From contig SZOR01000045.1 in NCBI GenBank assembly GCA_030263275.1, positions 1 to 30,601 of the forward strand: a stretch of DNA of 30,601 nucleotides, read 5' to 3'. Source of the stretch: DSNY01 sp016861185 (GTDB lineage: Bacteria; Pseudomonadota; Gammaproteobacteria; Burkholderiales; Burkholderiaceae_F). Every line of letters begins with the position of its first letter. Position 1 is the stretch's first letter. Below the pieces are notes generated by a model that was not told where the DNA came from, searched no databases, and worked only from the letters and a program-made list of their open reading frames with translations. This document shows positions 13,707 to 21,743 of this stretch, in pieces. The translations under genes and the position numbers were made by a program.

Positions 13707-14461
13707 CGCAGTTCCCGCAGCGCCGCGCCGGCGCGCCGGATCTCGGCCTGGTACATCCGCACCGTCGCGGCCAGGCCGAACTCGAGCGCATCGGCGATCA
13801 GCGCGTGGCCGATCGACACCTCGTCTACGCCCGGCACTGCCGAGAGAAAGGTCGCGAGATTGTGTCGATTCAGGTCATGGCCGGCATTGACGCCCACTCC
13901 CGCGGCGAGCGCCGCCCGCGCAGCCTCCACATAACGCCGCAGCACCGCGTCCTGCTCGGCGTTTCCAAAAGCGCGGGCATACGGCTCGGTGTACAGCTCG
14001 ACGCGGTCCGCGCCTGCGGCTTTCGCGTGCGCCATCGCCGCCGGCTCCGGGTCCATGAACAGGCTGACGCGCACGCCCAGCGCGCGCGCCTCCTCGATGT
14101 AGGGTCGCAGACGTCCCGCATCGGCCGGCAGATTCCAGCCATGGTCGGACGTGAACGCGCCGGTTTCGTCGGGCACGAACGTGCACTGGTGCGGCCGGAC
14201 CTGCCGCACGAACTCCATCAGCCCATGGAATGGATTGCCCTCGATGTTGAACTCGGCGGCCGGCCAGCGTTTCAGCAGTTCGGCCAGTTCCGCCACGTCC
14301 GGCGCGCGCACGTGGCGCCCGTCGGGACGCGGATGCACGGTGATGCCGTCGGCGCCCGCTTCGAGCGCGAGCGTGGCCGCATGCGTGACGCTCGGAATGC
14401 CGATCGTGCGCGTGTTGCGCAGCAGGGCGACCTTGTTGAGATTGACGCTGAGCTGGGTCAT
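13703..14461 (-). CDS. pdxJ: Pyridoxine 5'-phosphate synthase
   Basis: Protein of 252 residues, TIM-barrel enzyme that condenses 1-deoxyxylulose 5-phosphate with 3-amino-2-oxopropyl phosphate to give pyridoxine 5'-phosphate, the last ring-forming step of vitamin B6 synthesis. Recognised by LSVNLNKVALLRNTR at the N-terminus, GADGITVHPRPDGRH, EFNIEGNP, QCTFVPDE, VSLFMDPEP, ELYTEPYA, GVNAGHDLN and the phosphate-binding VSIGHALIADAL. Length is close to E. coli PdxJ (243). The gene follows recO by 15 bases and overlaps acpS at its end. The recO-pdxJ-acpS order is conserved widely in beta- and gammaproteobacteria. Confidence 0.97.
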   Translation of the reverse strand: MTQLSVNLNKVALLRNTRTIGIPSVTHAATLALEAGADGITVHPRPDGRHVRAPDVAELAELLKRWPAAEFNIEGNPFHGLMEFVRQVRPHQCTFVPDETGAFTSDHGWNLPADAGRLRPYIEEARALGVRVSLFMDPEPAAMAHAKAAGADRVELYTEPYARAFGNAEQDAVLRRYVEAARAALAAGVGVNAGHDLNRHNLATFLSAVPGVDEVSIGHALIADALEFGLAATVRMYQAEIRRAGAALRELR

Positions 14462-14476
14462 CGGGTCCGCCGACCA

Positions 14477-15268
14477 CTACAACTGCCTGAGGTCCTGCAG
14501 GATGCGCCGCGTGTTCAGCGGCTTGCCGTTCAGATGGTAACGAATCAGCTGCCGCAGCACGGCCTTGGCCTCGCTCGCCGCACGCGGATCGCTGAAGTCG
14601 CGCCGCGCAAGCGCCAGCACCGTCGCGCCGCCGATCTGAAGCTCGTCGCGTGCTTCGTCGTACCCGGCGCCCGGCGCCACGCGCCGTACGCCGTGCTGGC
14701 CGTCGATCCGGTAGCGCGCCTGCGCATCGATCGGTTCGCCGTCGCTGCAGCGGTCGAACGCCGGCGCGTACCCGGTTTCGCGCAGCAGATCGAGCTCGAA
14801 CTCGCGCAGCGCGCCCTGCCGCTCGGAACCTTCGTTCGCATCGCCGGCGAGCACGTGCAGCGTGTGCACGTAGCTCGAAAAAAGCCCCTCATGCGGGTCG
14901 CCGCGCGCGACGAGGCGGACCAGCAACTCGTTCAGATAGAAGGCCGCGAGCAGCGCATCGCCGCGCAGCGGCGCGAGCCCGCCGCACCACTCCGCGCGCA
15001 CCAGCGACTTGATCTCGTTGCGACCGCTCCACGACAGCGCGAGCGGGCAGAACGGCGCGAGCAGGCCGCGGAACTGCGACGTCGGCCGCTTGGCGCCGCG
15101 CGCGACCAGCGCGATCCGACCGAAGTCGCGCGTCAGCACCTCGACGATCTGGCTCGTCTCGCGCCAGGGATACGCGTGCAGCACGAAACCCGGCTGCTGG
15201 TCGACGCGCGTATCGCTCGCGCGTCGCGGGCGCGCCGCGGGCCGCGCCTCGACGATCGCGTCATTCAT
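14477..15268 (-). CDS. recO: DNA repair protein RecO
   Basis: Protein of 263 residues acting with RecR to load RecA at gaps in the RecF pathway. An N-terminal OB-fold is visible as GFVLHAYPWRETSQIVEVLT and GRIALVARGAKRPTSQFRG. The middle contains LLAAFYLNELLVRLVARGDPHE, and the C-terminal region includes REFELDLLRETGYAP. About 25 residues before the OB-fold are Arg/Ala-rich. The ATG at 15268 overlaps the era stop by 8 bases, so the two are translationally coupled. No zinc-binding cysteine cluster of the Deinococcus type is present, as in other proteobacterial RecO. Confidence 0.93.
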   Translation of the reverse strand: MNDAIVEARPAARPRRASDTRVDQQPGFVLHAYPWRETSQIVEVLTRDFGRIALVARGAKRPTSQFRGLLAPFCPLALSWSGRNEIKSLVRAEWCGGLAPLRGDALLAAFYLNELLVRLVARGDPHEGLFSSYVHTLHVLAGDANEGSERQGALREFELDLLRETGYAPAFDRCSDGEPIDAQARYRIDGQHGVRRVAPGAGYDEARDELQIGGATVLALARRDFSDPRAASEAKAVLRQLIRYHLNGKPLNTRRILQDLRQL

Positions 15269-16190
15269 AGCCGAACTGCTTCAGCGCACGCTCGTCGTCA
15301 CTCCAGCCGCGCCGCACACGCACGTGCGTCTCCAGGAAAACCGGCTTGTCGACGAGCCGCTCGATGTCGATCCGCGCCAGCCGACCGATCTCGCGCAGCT
15401 TCGCACCGTGCGCGCCGATCACGATCGCCTTGTGCGATTCGCGGTCGACGACCAGCGTGGCGGCGATCACGGCGCGTCCTTCGCCTTCCTCCCAACGATC
15501 GATCGTCACGGTCAGCCCGTACGGCAGCTCGTCGCCGAGCAGCCGGAACGCCTTTTCGCGGATCAGCTCGGCGGCGAGAAAACGCACGCTGCGGTCGGTG
15601 AACTGGTCGGCGTCGAACAGCGGCTCGCCTTCGGGCAGCAGCTTGCCGAGTTCGGCGAGCAGGTCGTCGAGCTGCCGCCCCTTCTCGGCGCTGATCGGAA
15701 CGAGTGCGGCGAACGGAAAGCGCTGCGCCGACGCCGCGAGCAGCGGCAGCAGCGCGTCGCGGTCCGCCACCTCGTCGGTCTTGTTGAGCGCCAGCACGAC
15801 GTTGCCGCGCTCGGCACACTCCGGCGGCAGCAGCTCGAGCACCGTCTCGTCCTCGCGCGTCCAGCCGCGCGCGTCGATCACCAGCACGATCGCATCGACC
15901 TCGGCGAGCGCCGCGCGCACCGTCTCGTTCATTCGCCGGGTCAGCAGCGACTTGTGCGTGCGCTGGAAGCCCGGCGTGTCGACGAAGATGAACTGCCGCG
16001 CGGGCTGCGCGTCGGCCGCGCGCGTCAGCACGCCCAACACGCGATGGCGCGTCGTCTGCGGTTTGCGCGAGGTGATCGACACGTGTTCGCCGACCAGCGC
16101 GTTGAGCAGCGTCGATTTGCCGACGTTGGGCCGGCCGACGATCGCGACGAATCCCGTGCGCGTCCGCGCGATCGGCTCCGCTGCGCTCAT
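15261..16190 (-). CDS. era: GTPase Era
   Basis: Protein of 309 residues. The GTPase domain has G1 GRPNVGKS (19-26), TTRHR switch I, G3 DTPGF (71-75) and G4 NKTD (136-139). The C-terminal KH domain contains REIGRLARIDIERLV and VFLETHVRVRRGW. Era binds the 3' end of 16S rRNA and assists 30S assembly. ATG 16190 is chosen because the protein then begins about ten residues before the G1 strand; the open frame upstream to 16439 is an artefact overlapping rnc. It lies 8 bases after the rnc stop, the classic rnc-era pair, and overlaps recO. Confidence 0.97.
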   Translation of the reverse strand: MSAAEPIARTRTGFVAIVGRPNVGKSTLLNALVGEHVSITSRKPQTTRHRVLGVLTRAADAQPARQFIFVDTPGFQRTHKSLLTRRMNETVRAALAEVDAIVLVIDARGWTREDETVLELLPPECAERGNVVLALNKTDEVADRDALLPLLAASAQRFPFAALVPISAEKGRQLDDLLAELGKLLPEGEPLFDADQFTDRSVRFLAAELIREKAFRLLGDELPYGLTVTIDRWEEGEGRAVIAATLVVDRESHKAIVIGAHGAKLREIGRLARIDIERLVDKPVFLETHVRVRRGWSDDERALKQFGYE

Positions 16191-16198
16191 GACCAGAT

Positions 16199-17002
16199 TC
16201 AGCCGGCGGGCTCGGGACGTTCCGTGACCGGCGCCGAGTCGGCCGGTGCGACCGCCGCGGCCGCTTCGACGCGCGGCGCGGCCTCGCCGTCGGCGCCTGC
16301 CGCCTTGCGCTTGGCGCGGCGCGCGGCTTGCAGGACCGCCTGCGCGCCGTCGAACGCCTGCTTCGCCGCCGACTGTTCGGCCGCGCGCCGGCTGCGGCCG
16401 GTGCCGCGCACGCTGATCTCGAGCTTCGGGATCGAGCACTCGACCTCGAACTCCTGGTTGTGCGCGGCGCCGCGCGTTTCGACGACCGTGTACACGGGCA
16501 GCGGCAGCCGCTTGCCCTGCAGGTATTCCTGCAGCAGCGTCTTGCTGTCCTTGCCGAGCGTCTTCGGGTCGACATGCTTGAGCACCGGCTCGAACAGTCG
16601 CGTGATCGCGTCGCGCGCGGCATCGAAGCCGCCGTCGACGAATACCGCGCCGAACGCCGCTTCCATCGTGTCGGCAAGGATCGAAGGGCGCCGGAAGCCG
16701 CCGCTCTTCATCTCCCCTTCGCCCAGCCGCAGGAACTCGGACAGCCCGAGCTTTTCGGCGATGTCTGCGAGCGACGACTGCTTGACGAGGTTGGCGCGCA
16801 GCCGCGACAGATCGCCTTCGTTCAGCCGCGCGTACTTCTGATACAGAAGCTGCGCGATCGTGCAGTTCAACACCGCGTCGCCAAGGAACTCGAGCCGCTC
16901 GTTGTGCACGGCGCCGTGGCTGCGGTGCGTGACGGCCTGTTCCAGCAGCGCCGGATTGGTGAAGCGGTAGCCGAGGCGCTCTTCAAGCGCCGCGAGTTCC
17001 AT
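16199..17002 (-). CDS. rnc: Ribonuclease III
   Basis: Protein of 267 residues that cleaves double-stranded RNA, including the rRNA precursor. The RNase III signature NERLEFLGDAVL is at 34-45, and the second acidic motif ADTMEAAFGA is at 110-119 (Asp111, Glu114). A dsRNA-binding domain covers about 154-222, ending GRSRRAAEQSAAKQAF. The E. coli protein is about 226 residues; here a 40-residue tail follows that is basic at first (RRAKRKAAG) and then Ala/Glu/Pro-rich. The ATG at 17002 follows the DUF4845 stop by 27 bases. The lepB-DUF4845-rnc-era order is typical of the group. Confidence 0.97.
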   Translation of the reverse strand: MELAALEERLGYRFTNPALLEQAVTHRSHGAVHNERLEFLGDAVLNCTIAQLLYQKYARLNEGDLSRLRANLVKQSSLADIAEKLGLSEFLRLGEGEMKSGGFRRPSILADTMEAAFGAVFVDGGFDAARDAITRLFEPVLKHVDPKTLGKDSKTLLQEYLQGKRLPLPVYTVVETRGAAHNQEFEVECSIPKLEISVRGTGRSRRAAEQSAAKQAFDGAQAVLQAARRAKRKAAGADGEAAPRVEAAAAVAPADSAPVTERPEPAG

Positions 17003-17029
17003 GCGCAGGGCCTCCTCCGGCTCGGGGGA

Positions 17030-17410
17030 TCACGGAACCGTCTTGGTCGTCCGATCGCGCGTCGTCCCGGAGAAGTCGATCACCAGGCGGACGTTGTCGA
17101 GGATCGGTACGTTGTAGGTGTACGCGTAAGAGATCACGATGCGGTCTCCCTCCTTGGTGATGTCCAGGTCGCGGCTCGTGATCGACTTGATGTCGTCGAT
17201 CGTGGCGTGGCGGTCGAACGCGGCGCGGATCTCGCCGACCGTGTTGGCCTCGTTCTTGATCTTCTGCACCGCCCGCTCGATCGCAATGTATTCGACCACC
17301 GCCGGCACCAGCTTGGCGCCGAGCATCAGCAGCGCCACCACGATCAGTCCGACGAACAGCAGCCCGACCAGGCTCAGGCCGCGCTGCCGCCCCCCCACGT
17401 GCGTTCTCAT
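17030..17410 (-). CDS. DUF4845 domain-containing membrane protein
   Basis: Small protein of 126 residues between lepB and rnc, the standard place for DUF4845. The N-terminus has a short basic segment (MRTHVGGRQRG) and a single hydrophobic helix (LSLVGLLFVGLIVVALLML), giving a type IV pilin-like look. A soluble extracytoplasmic part of about 90 residues ends VVISYAYTYNVPILDN. Function is unknown. The start is placed at ATG 17410 because GGAG lies six bases before it; two upstream in-frame ATGs (17416, 17422) and a TTG overlapping the lepB stop (17431) are alternatives. Confidence 0.85.
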   Translation of the reverse strand: MRTHVGGRQRGLSLVGLLFVGLIVVALLMLGAKLVPAVVEYIAIERAVQKIKNEANTVGEIRAAFDRHATIDDIKSITSRDLDITKEGDRIVISYAYTYNVPILDNVRLVIDFSGTTRDRTTKTVP

Positions 17411-17427
17411 GCGCATCTCCATGATTT

Positions 17428-18315
17428 TCAATGGAAACTACCGATCCGCCCCATATTGCCAAAATTCATCCAGATGAAAAAGGCGCGGCCGACGATGTTT
17501 TCGTCCGGGACGAAGCCCCAATAGCGGCTGTCTTCGCTGTTGTCGCGATTGTCGCCCATCACGAAGTAATGGCCGGCAGGCACCCTGCAACTGACGCCAT
17601 CGATGGAATAGTCGCAGGCCTTCGGATGGGTGTGCTGGAACCCGCGCATCGGCGGCATGCTCGGCCCCTCGTTGACGATGATGCGGTGTTCGACTGAACC
17701 GAGCTTCTCGACGTACTGCGCGTAGTACTGCACCCGCCCTTCCTCGAAGTACCGCTCGGCCGGGGTCGTCGGAACGCGGGCGCCGTTGATGAAGAGCTGC
17801 TTGCCGCGGTATTCGACGCGGTCGCCCGGAAGGCCGACGACGCGCTTGATGTAGTCCTGCGCGGGGTTGTGCGGGAAGCGGAACACGATCACGTCGCCGC
17901 GCTGCGGATCGCCGATCGGCACGATCTTCTTGTTGACGATCGGCAGCCGGATGCCGTACTGGTACTTGTTGACGAGGATGAGGTCGCCGATCTGCAGCGT
18001 CGGGATCATCGACCCCGACGGAATGCGGAACGGCTCGAACAGGAACGAGCGCAGCACGAAGACGAGCAGGATCACCGGGAAGAAGCTCGCCGTGTACTCC
18101 AGGTACCACGGCCGGCGCGTCAGCTTCTCGACCAGCAGCACGCGCTCGGTGGCGAGCGTGCGCTCGTCGGTCGCGCGGCTCTTCGCGTGCGCGTCGTACG
18201 CGGTCAGCGCCGCCTCGGCGGCATGTTCGCGGCGCTTCTTCAGCCACAGCACGTCGAGCAGCCACATCGCGAAGCTGACGACGAGCAGGACGAACAGGAT
18301 CAGCGCGAAGTTCAT
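17428..18315 (-). CDS. lepB: Signal peptidase I
   Basis: Protein of 295 residues, inner-membrane serine protease that removes signal peptides of exported proteins. It has a first membrane helix (about 3-23), a cytoplasmic basic loop, and a second helix (about 77-90) leading into RIPSGSMIPTL with catalytic Ser102. The general-base Lys157 is in DYIKRVVGLPGD. The C-terminal box GDNRDNSEDSRYWGFV is complete. The start overlaps the lepA stop as ATGA, giving the conserved lepA-lepB coupling. Likely local clients are RseB and DegQ, which both carry signal peptides. The length fits two-membrane-helix proteobacterial LepB. Confidence 0.97.
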   Translation of the reverse strand: MNFALILFVLLVVSFAMWLLDVLWLKKRREHAAEAALTAYDAHAKSRATDERTLATERVLLVEKLTRRPWYLEYTASFFPVILLVFVLRSFLFEPFRIPSGSMIPTLQIGDLILVNKYQYGIRLPIVNKKIVPIGDPQRGDVIVFRFPHNPAQDYIKRVVGLPGDRVEYRGKQLFINGARVPTTPAERYFEEGRVQYYAQYVEKLGSVEHRIIVNEGPSMPPMRGFQHTHPKACDYSIDGVSCRVPAGHYFVMGDNRDNSEDSRYWGFVPDENIVGRAFFIWMNFGNMGRIGSFH

Positions 18316-20105
18316 TTGTCCTCAACCTGAAGGATCGCGAGGAAGGCCTCCTGCGGAATCTCGACGGTTCCGACCTGCTTCATCCGCTTCTTGCCGGCCT
18401 TCTGCTTTTCGAGCAGCTTCTTCTTGCGCGTGATGTCGCCGCCGTAACACTTGGCGAGCACGTTCTTGCGCAGCGCCTTGACGTTCTCGCGCGCGATGAT
18501 GTTGGCACCGATCGCCGCCTGGATCGCGACGTCGTACATCTGGCGCGGGATGATCTCGCGCATCTTGGCGGCGATCTCGCGGCCGCGGTGCTGCGCGTTG
18601 GTCCGGTGCACGATCACCGACAGCGCATCGACGCGGTCGCCGTTGATCAGCATGTCGACCTTGACGACGTCGGCGGCGCGATACTCCTTGAACTCGTAGT
18701 CCATCGACGCGTAGCCGCGCGAGACCGACTTCAGCTTGTCGAAGAAGTCGAGAACGATCTCCGCCAGCGGCAGCTCGTAGGTCAGGTGCACGTGCCGGCT
18801 GTGGTAAGCGAGGTCCTTCTGCACGCCGCGTTTGCCGGTGCACAGCGTGATCACCGGACCGACGTACTCCTGCGGGACGAAGATGGTCACGGTCACGATC
18901 GGCTCGCGGATCTCCTCGATCTTCGCCGGCTCGGGCATCTTCGACGGGTTTTCGACCTGAACGACCGTGCCGTCGCGCAGCAGCACCTCATACACGACCG
19001 AAGGCGCGGTCGTGATCAGGTCCATGTCGTACTCGCGTTCGAGCCGCTCCTGCACGATGTCCATGTGCAGCAGCCCGAGGAAGCCGCAGCGGAAGCCGAA
19101 GCCGAGCGCCTGCGAGACCTCGGGCTCGAAGTGCAGCGCCGCATCGTTCAGCTGCAGCTTCGTCAGTGCGTCGCGCAGCGCTTCGTACTGGTTCGCCTCG
19201 ACCGGATAAAGGCCGGCGAAGACCTGCGGCTTGACCTCCTTGAAGCCCGGCAGCGGCGCGGCCGCGGGTTTGCGCTCGTGCGTGACGGTGTCGCCGACGC
19301 GCGCGTCGCGCAGCTCCTTGATGCCGGCGATCACGAAGCCGACTTCGCCCGCGGTCAGCTGCTCGCGCTGCCTGGACTTCGGCGTGAAGACGCCGACCTG
19401 TTCGACCAGGTGCGACGCGCCGGTGGCCATCAGCAGGATCTTGTCCTTCGGCCGGATCACGCCGTTGACCACGCGCACCAGCATCACGACGCCCACGTAG
19501 TTGTCGAACCACGAGTCGATGATCAGCGCCTGCAGCGGCGCGGCCGGATCGCCTTTCGGCGGCGGCACGCGCTCGATGATCCGTTCGAGGATCTCGTCCA
19601 CCCCCATGCCGGTCTTCGCGCTCGCGAGCACCGCGTCGTGCGCGTCGATGCCGATCACGTCTTCGATCTCGGCGCGCGCCGCCTCCGGGTCGGCCTGCGG
19701 CAGGTCCATCTTGTTCAGAACCGGCAGCACCTCCACGCCCAGCTCGATCGCGGTGTAGCAGTTGGCGACCGTCTGCGCCTCGACGCCCTGCGAGGCGTCG
19801 ACGACCAGCAGCGCGCCTTCGCACGCCGACAGCGAGCGGCTCACCTCGTACGAGAAGTCGACGTGGCCCGGCGTGTCGATCAGGTTCAACTCGTAGACCT
19901 GGCCGTCGGCCGCCTTGTATTCGAGCGCTGCGGTCTGCGCCTTGATCGTGATGCCGCGCTCGCGTTCGAGCGCCATCGAGTCGAGCACCTGCTCCTCCAT
20001 CTCGCGATCGGACAGGCCGCCGCAACGCTGGATCAGCCGATCCGCCAGCGTCGACTTGCCGTGATCGATGTGGGCGATGATGGAGAAGTTACGGATGTGC
20101 TGCAT
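18312..20105 (-). CDS. lepA: Elongation factor 4 (back-translocating GTPase LepA)
   Basis: Protein of 597 residues (E. coli 599). The translation-factor GTPase domain has AHIDHGKSTLADRL (11-24), DTPGHVDFSYEVSR and NKMDLPQAD. EF-G-like domains follow, and the LepA-specific C-terminal domain includes AKCYGGDITRKKKLLEKQK. It binds ribosomes and helps initiation or recovery of stalled complexes. The start is ATG 20105, giving MQHIRNFSII as in other LepA; the open frame continues 28 residues upstream with no family match. No clear ribosome-binding site or promoter is visible in the 88 bases between the start and the terminator at 20194-20223. It overlaps lepB by 4 bases. Confidence 0.97.
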   Translation of the reverse strand: MQHIRNFSIIAHIDHGKSTLADRLIQRCGGLSDREMEEQVLDSMALERERGITIKAQTAALEYKAADGQVYELNLIDTPGHVDFSYEVSRSLSACEGALLVVDASQGVEAQTVANCYTAIELGVEVLPVLNKMDLPQADPEAARAEIEDVIGIDAHDAVLASAKTGMGVDEILERIIERVPPPKGDPAAPLQALIIDSWFDNYVGVVMLVRVVNGVIRPKDKILLMATGASHLVEQVGVFTPKSRQREQLTAGEVGFVIAGIKELRDARVGDTVTHERKPAAAPLPGFKEVKPQVFAGLYPVEANQYEALRDALTKLQLNDAALHFEPEVSQALGFGFRCGFLGLLHMDIVQERLEREYDMDLITTAPSVVYEVLLRDGTVVQVENPSKMPEPAKIEEIREPIVTVTIFVPQEYVGPVITLCTGKRGVQKDLAYHSRHVHLTYELPLAEIVLDFFDKLKSVSRGYASMDYEFKEYRAADVVKVDMLINGDRVDALSVIVHRTNAQHRGREIAAKMREIIPRQMYDVAIQAAIGANIIARENVKALRKNVLAKCYGGDITRKKKLLEKQKAGKKRMKQVGTVEIPQEAFLAILQVEDK

Positions 20106-20193
20106 CGCGGTTGCGACCGGGCGCTGCCTCATGGGCTGCGCCGATCGGGATCGGGTGTCGAATCCCGGGGTTCGGCGCGCGGAAAGCAATAGA

Positions 20194-20223
20194 AAGGGGG
20201 TGCACCCCTGGGGCCACCCCCTT
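20194..20223 (-). terminator. Intrinsic terminator downstream of degQ
   Basis: A perfect 9-bp inverted repeat AAGGGGGTG / CACCCCCTT surrounds a 12-base loop that can itself pair (CCCC with GGGG). Read on the minus strand it ends in TTTCTATT. It lies 38-68 bases after the degQ stop and 88 bases before lepA, so it should end the rpoE-rseA-rseB-degQ transcript. Confidence 0.78.
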
Positions 20224-20232
20224 CCGCCACCG

Positions 20233-20252
20233 GGCGCGGATTCTACCGCGCC
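20233..20252. other. Perfect hairpin with ATTCTA loop just after degQ
   Basis: GGCGCGG-ATTCTA-CCGCGCC is a 7-bp perfect inverted repeat in the first 30 bases after the degQ stop, upstream of the stronger terminator stem. The same six-base loop is found in the hairpin at 11591-11608. It may assist termination or be a dispersed dyad element. Confidence 0.5.
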
Positions 20253-20261
20253 GGCACCCCG

Positions 20262-21710
20262 CTACCGGTCGGACGGCTTGATGATCACGAACGTGCTCTG
20301 GTCGCCGCGGCGCACCAGCAGCGCGACGTTGCGCTTAGGATCGAGCTTGCCCACCAGATCGTTGAACTGCTTCGCGTTCTGCACCTCGACGTTGTTGACC
20401 GCGACGATCAGATCGCCCGCGCGCAGTCCCGCCCGCGCCGCGGCGCCGTCGACCGAGTCGACCTGCACGGCGCCGCGCAAGCGCAGCTCCTTCAGCCGCT
20501 CGGCGGGAAGATCGGAGACGACCAGTCCGAGCACGTTGGCGCTGCCGCCGCCGCGCTGCGGCGACTCGCCGCGCCGTGCGACGGGCCGGTCGGCCGGCAG
20601 TTCGCCGACGGTCACCTGCAGGTCGCGTTGTGCGCCCTTGCGCCATACGGTCATCGTCACCTTGCTGCCCGGTTTGGTGCCGCCGACGATGCGCGGCAGA
20701 TCGGTCGAACGCTCGATCGTCCTGCCGTCGAAGCGCAGGATCACGTCGCCCGCCTCCACGCCCGCCTTCTCGGCTGGGCTGTCGCGCTCGACCTGCGTGA
20801 CGAGCGCGCCCTGCTGTTTCGGCAGACCCAGCGTTTCGGCCAGTTCCTTGGACACCGAATCGATGCCGACGCCGATGCGCCCGCGGATCACGCGGCCGGT
20901 CGTGCGAAGCTGCTCCTGAACGCGCATCGCCTCGTCGATCGGGATCGCGAACGAGATGCCGGCGTAGGCGCCCGACGTGGTGAAGATCTGCGAGTTGATG
21001 CCGACCACTTCGCCGCGCATGTTGATCAGCGGTCCGCCCGAGTTGCCGGGATTGACCGCCACGTCGGTCTGGATGAACGGCAGGAAGTCGCCGGTGTCGC
21101 GCCCCTTGGCGCTGACGATGCCGGCGGTGACCGTGTTGTCGAGGTTGAACGGCGAGCCGATCGCGATCACCCATTCGCCGACCTTCAGCTTCGCGGGATC
21201 GCCGATCGGCACGGTTGGCAGCCCGGTCGCGTCGATCTTCACCAGCGCCACGTCGGTGCGGCGGTCCGACCCGATCAGCTTGGCCTTGAACTCGCGCTTG
21301 TCGGGCAGCGTGACGATGATCTCGTCAGCGCCGTCGACGACGTGATGGTTCGTCATCACGTAGCCGTCGGCCGAGAGGATGAAGCCCGAGCCGACGCCGC
21401 GCGGGATTTCCCGCTCGCCGCGTGGGCCGCGCGGCGGGCGCGGCTGCTGCGGGCCGGGCTGCGGGAAGAAGCGGCGGAAGAATTCGTAGAACGGGTCGCT
21501 CTCGTCGAGGTCGGGGAATTGCTGCATCGCCTGGCCGCCGATGCGGGCGATCGTGCGGATGTTGACGACCGCCGGGCCCGCGCGCTCGACCAGCGCCGTG
21601 AAGTCCGGTAATTGCGCCGCCGGCGTCTGCGCGCCGGCCGGAACGAAACCAAGCGCGCCCGCCAGCAGCAGAGCGGGCACGCCACGCGTGATAAGCGAGA
21701 TCATTCGCAT
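20262..21710 (-). CDS. degQ: Periplasmic serine endoprotease, Do/DegQ (MucD) family
   Basis: Protein of 482 residues. A signal peptide (hydrophobic VPALLLAGALGFVPAGA, likely cleavage after Ala27) directs it to the periplasm. The trypsin-like domain has the triad His123 in MTNHHVVDGA, Asp153 in RRTDVALVKID and Ser224 in NPGNSGGPL. Two PDZ domains follow (about 270-370 and 390-480). The protease degrades or chaperones misfolded envelope proteins, and as the last gene of the rpoE-rseA-rseB run it corresponds to mucD of Pseudomonas. A Pro/Arg/Gly-rich linker (about 84-101) sits in the LA-loop region. ATG 21710 or ATG 21704 could start it; GAAAGAG is close to the first. It follows rseB by 33 bases. 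Confidence 0.95.
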   Translation of the reverse strand: MRMISLITRGVPALLLAGALGFVPAGAQTPAAQLPDFTALVERAGPAVVNIRTIARIGGQAMQQFPDLDESDPFYEFFRRFFPQPGPQQPRPPRGPRGEREIPRGVGSGFILSADGYVMTNHHVVDGADEIIVTLPDKREFKAKLIGSDRRTDVALVKIDATGLPTVPIGDPAKLKVGEWVIAIGSPFNLDNTVTAGIVSAKGRDTGDFLPFIQTDVAVNPGNSGGPLINMRGEVVGINSQIFTTSGAYAGISFAIPIDEAMRVQEQLRTTGRVIRGRIGVGIDSVSKELAETLGLPKQQGALVTQVERDSPAEKAGVEAGDVILRFDGRTIERSTDLPRIVGGTKPGSKVTMTVWRKGAQRDLQVTVGELPADRPVARRGESPQRGGGSANVLGLVVSDLPAERLKELRLRGAVQVDSVDGAAARAGLRAGDLIVAVNNVEVQNAKQFNDLVGKLDPKRNVALLVRRGDQSTFVIIKPSDR

Positions 21711-21743
21711 TCTCTTTCGGGTTGGTGAGCTGATTGCAGGGCT

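Noticed and set aside
16191..16439. N-terminal extension of Era to 16439
   Set aside because: The added residues are the rnc C-terminal region read in another frame; ATG 16190 gives the normal Era length and lies 8 bases after the rnc stop.
20240..20245. Minus-strand TAGAAT as the lepA promoter
   Set aside because: Transcription from here would run straight into the terminator at 20194-20223, and no -35 hexamer is at a suitable distance; the hairpin reading is more likely.
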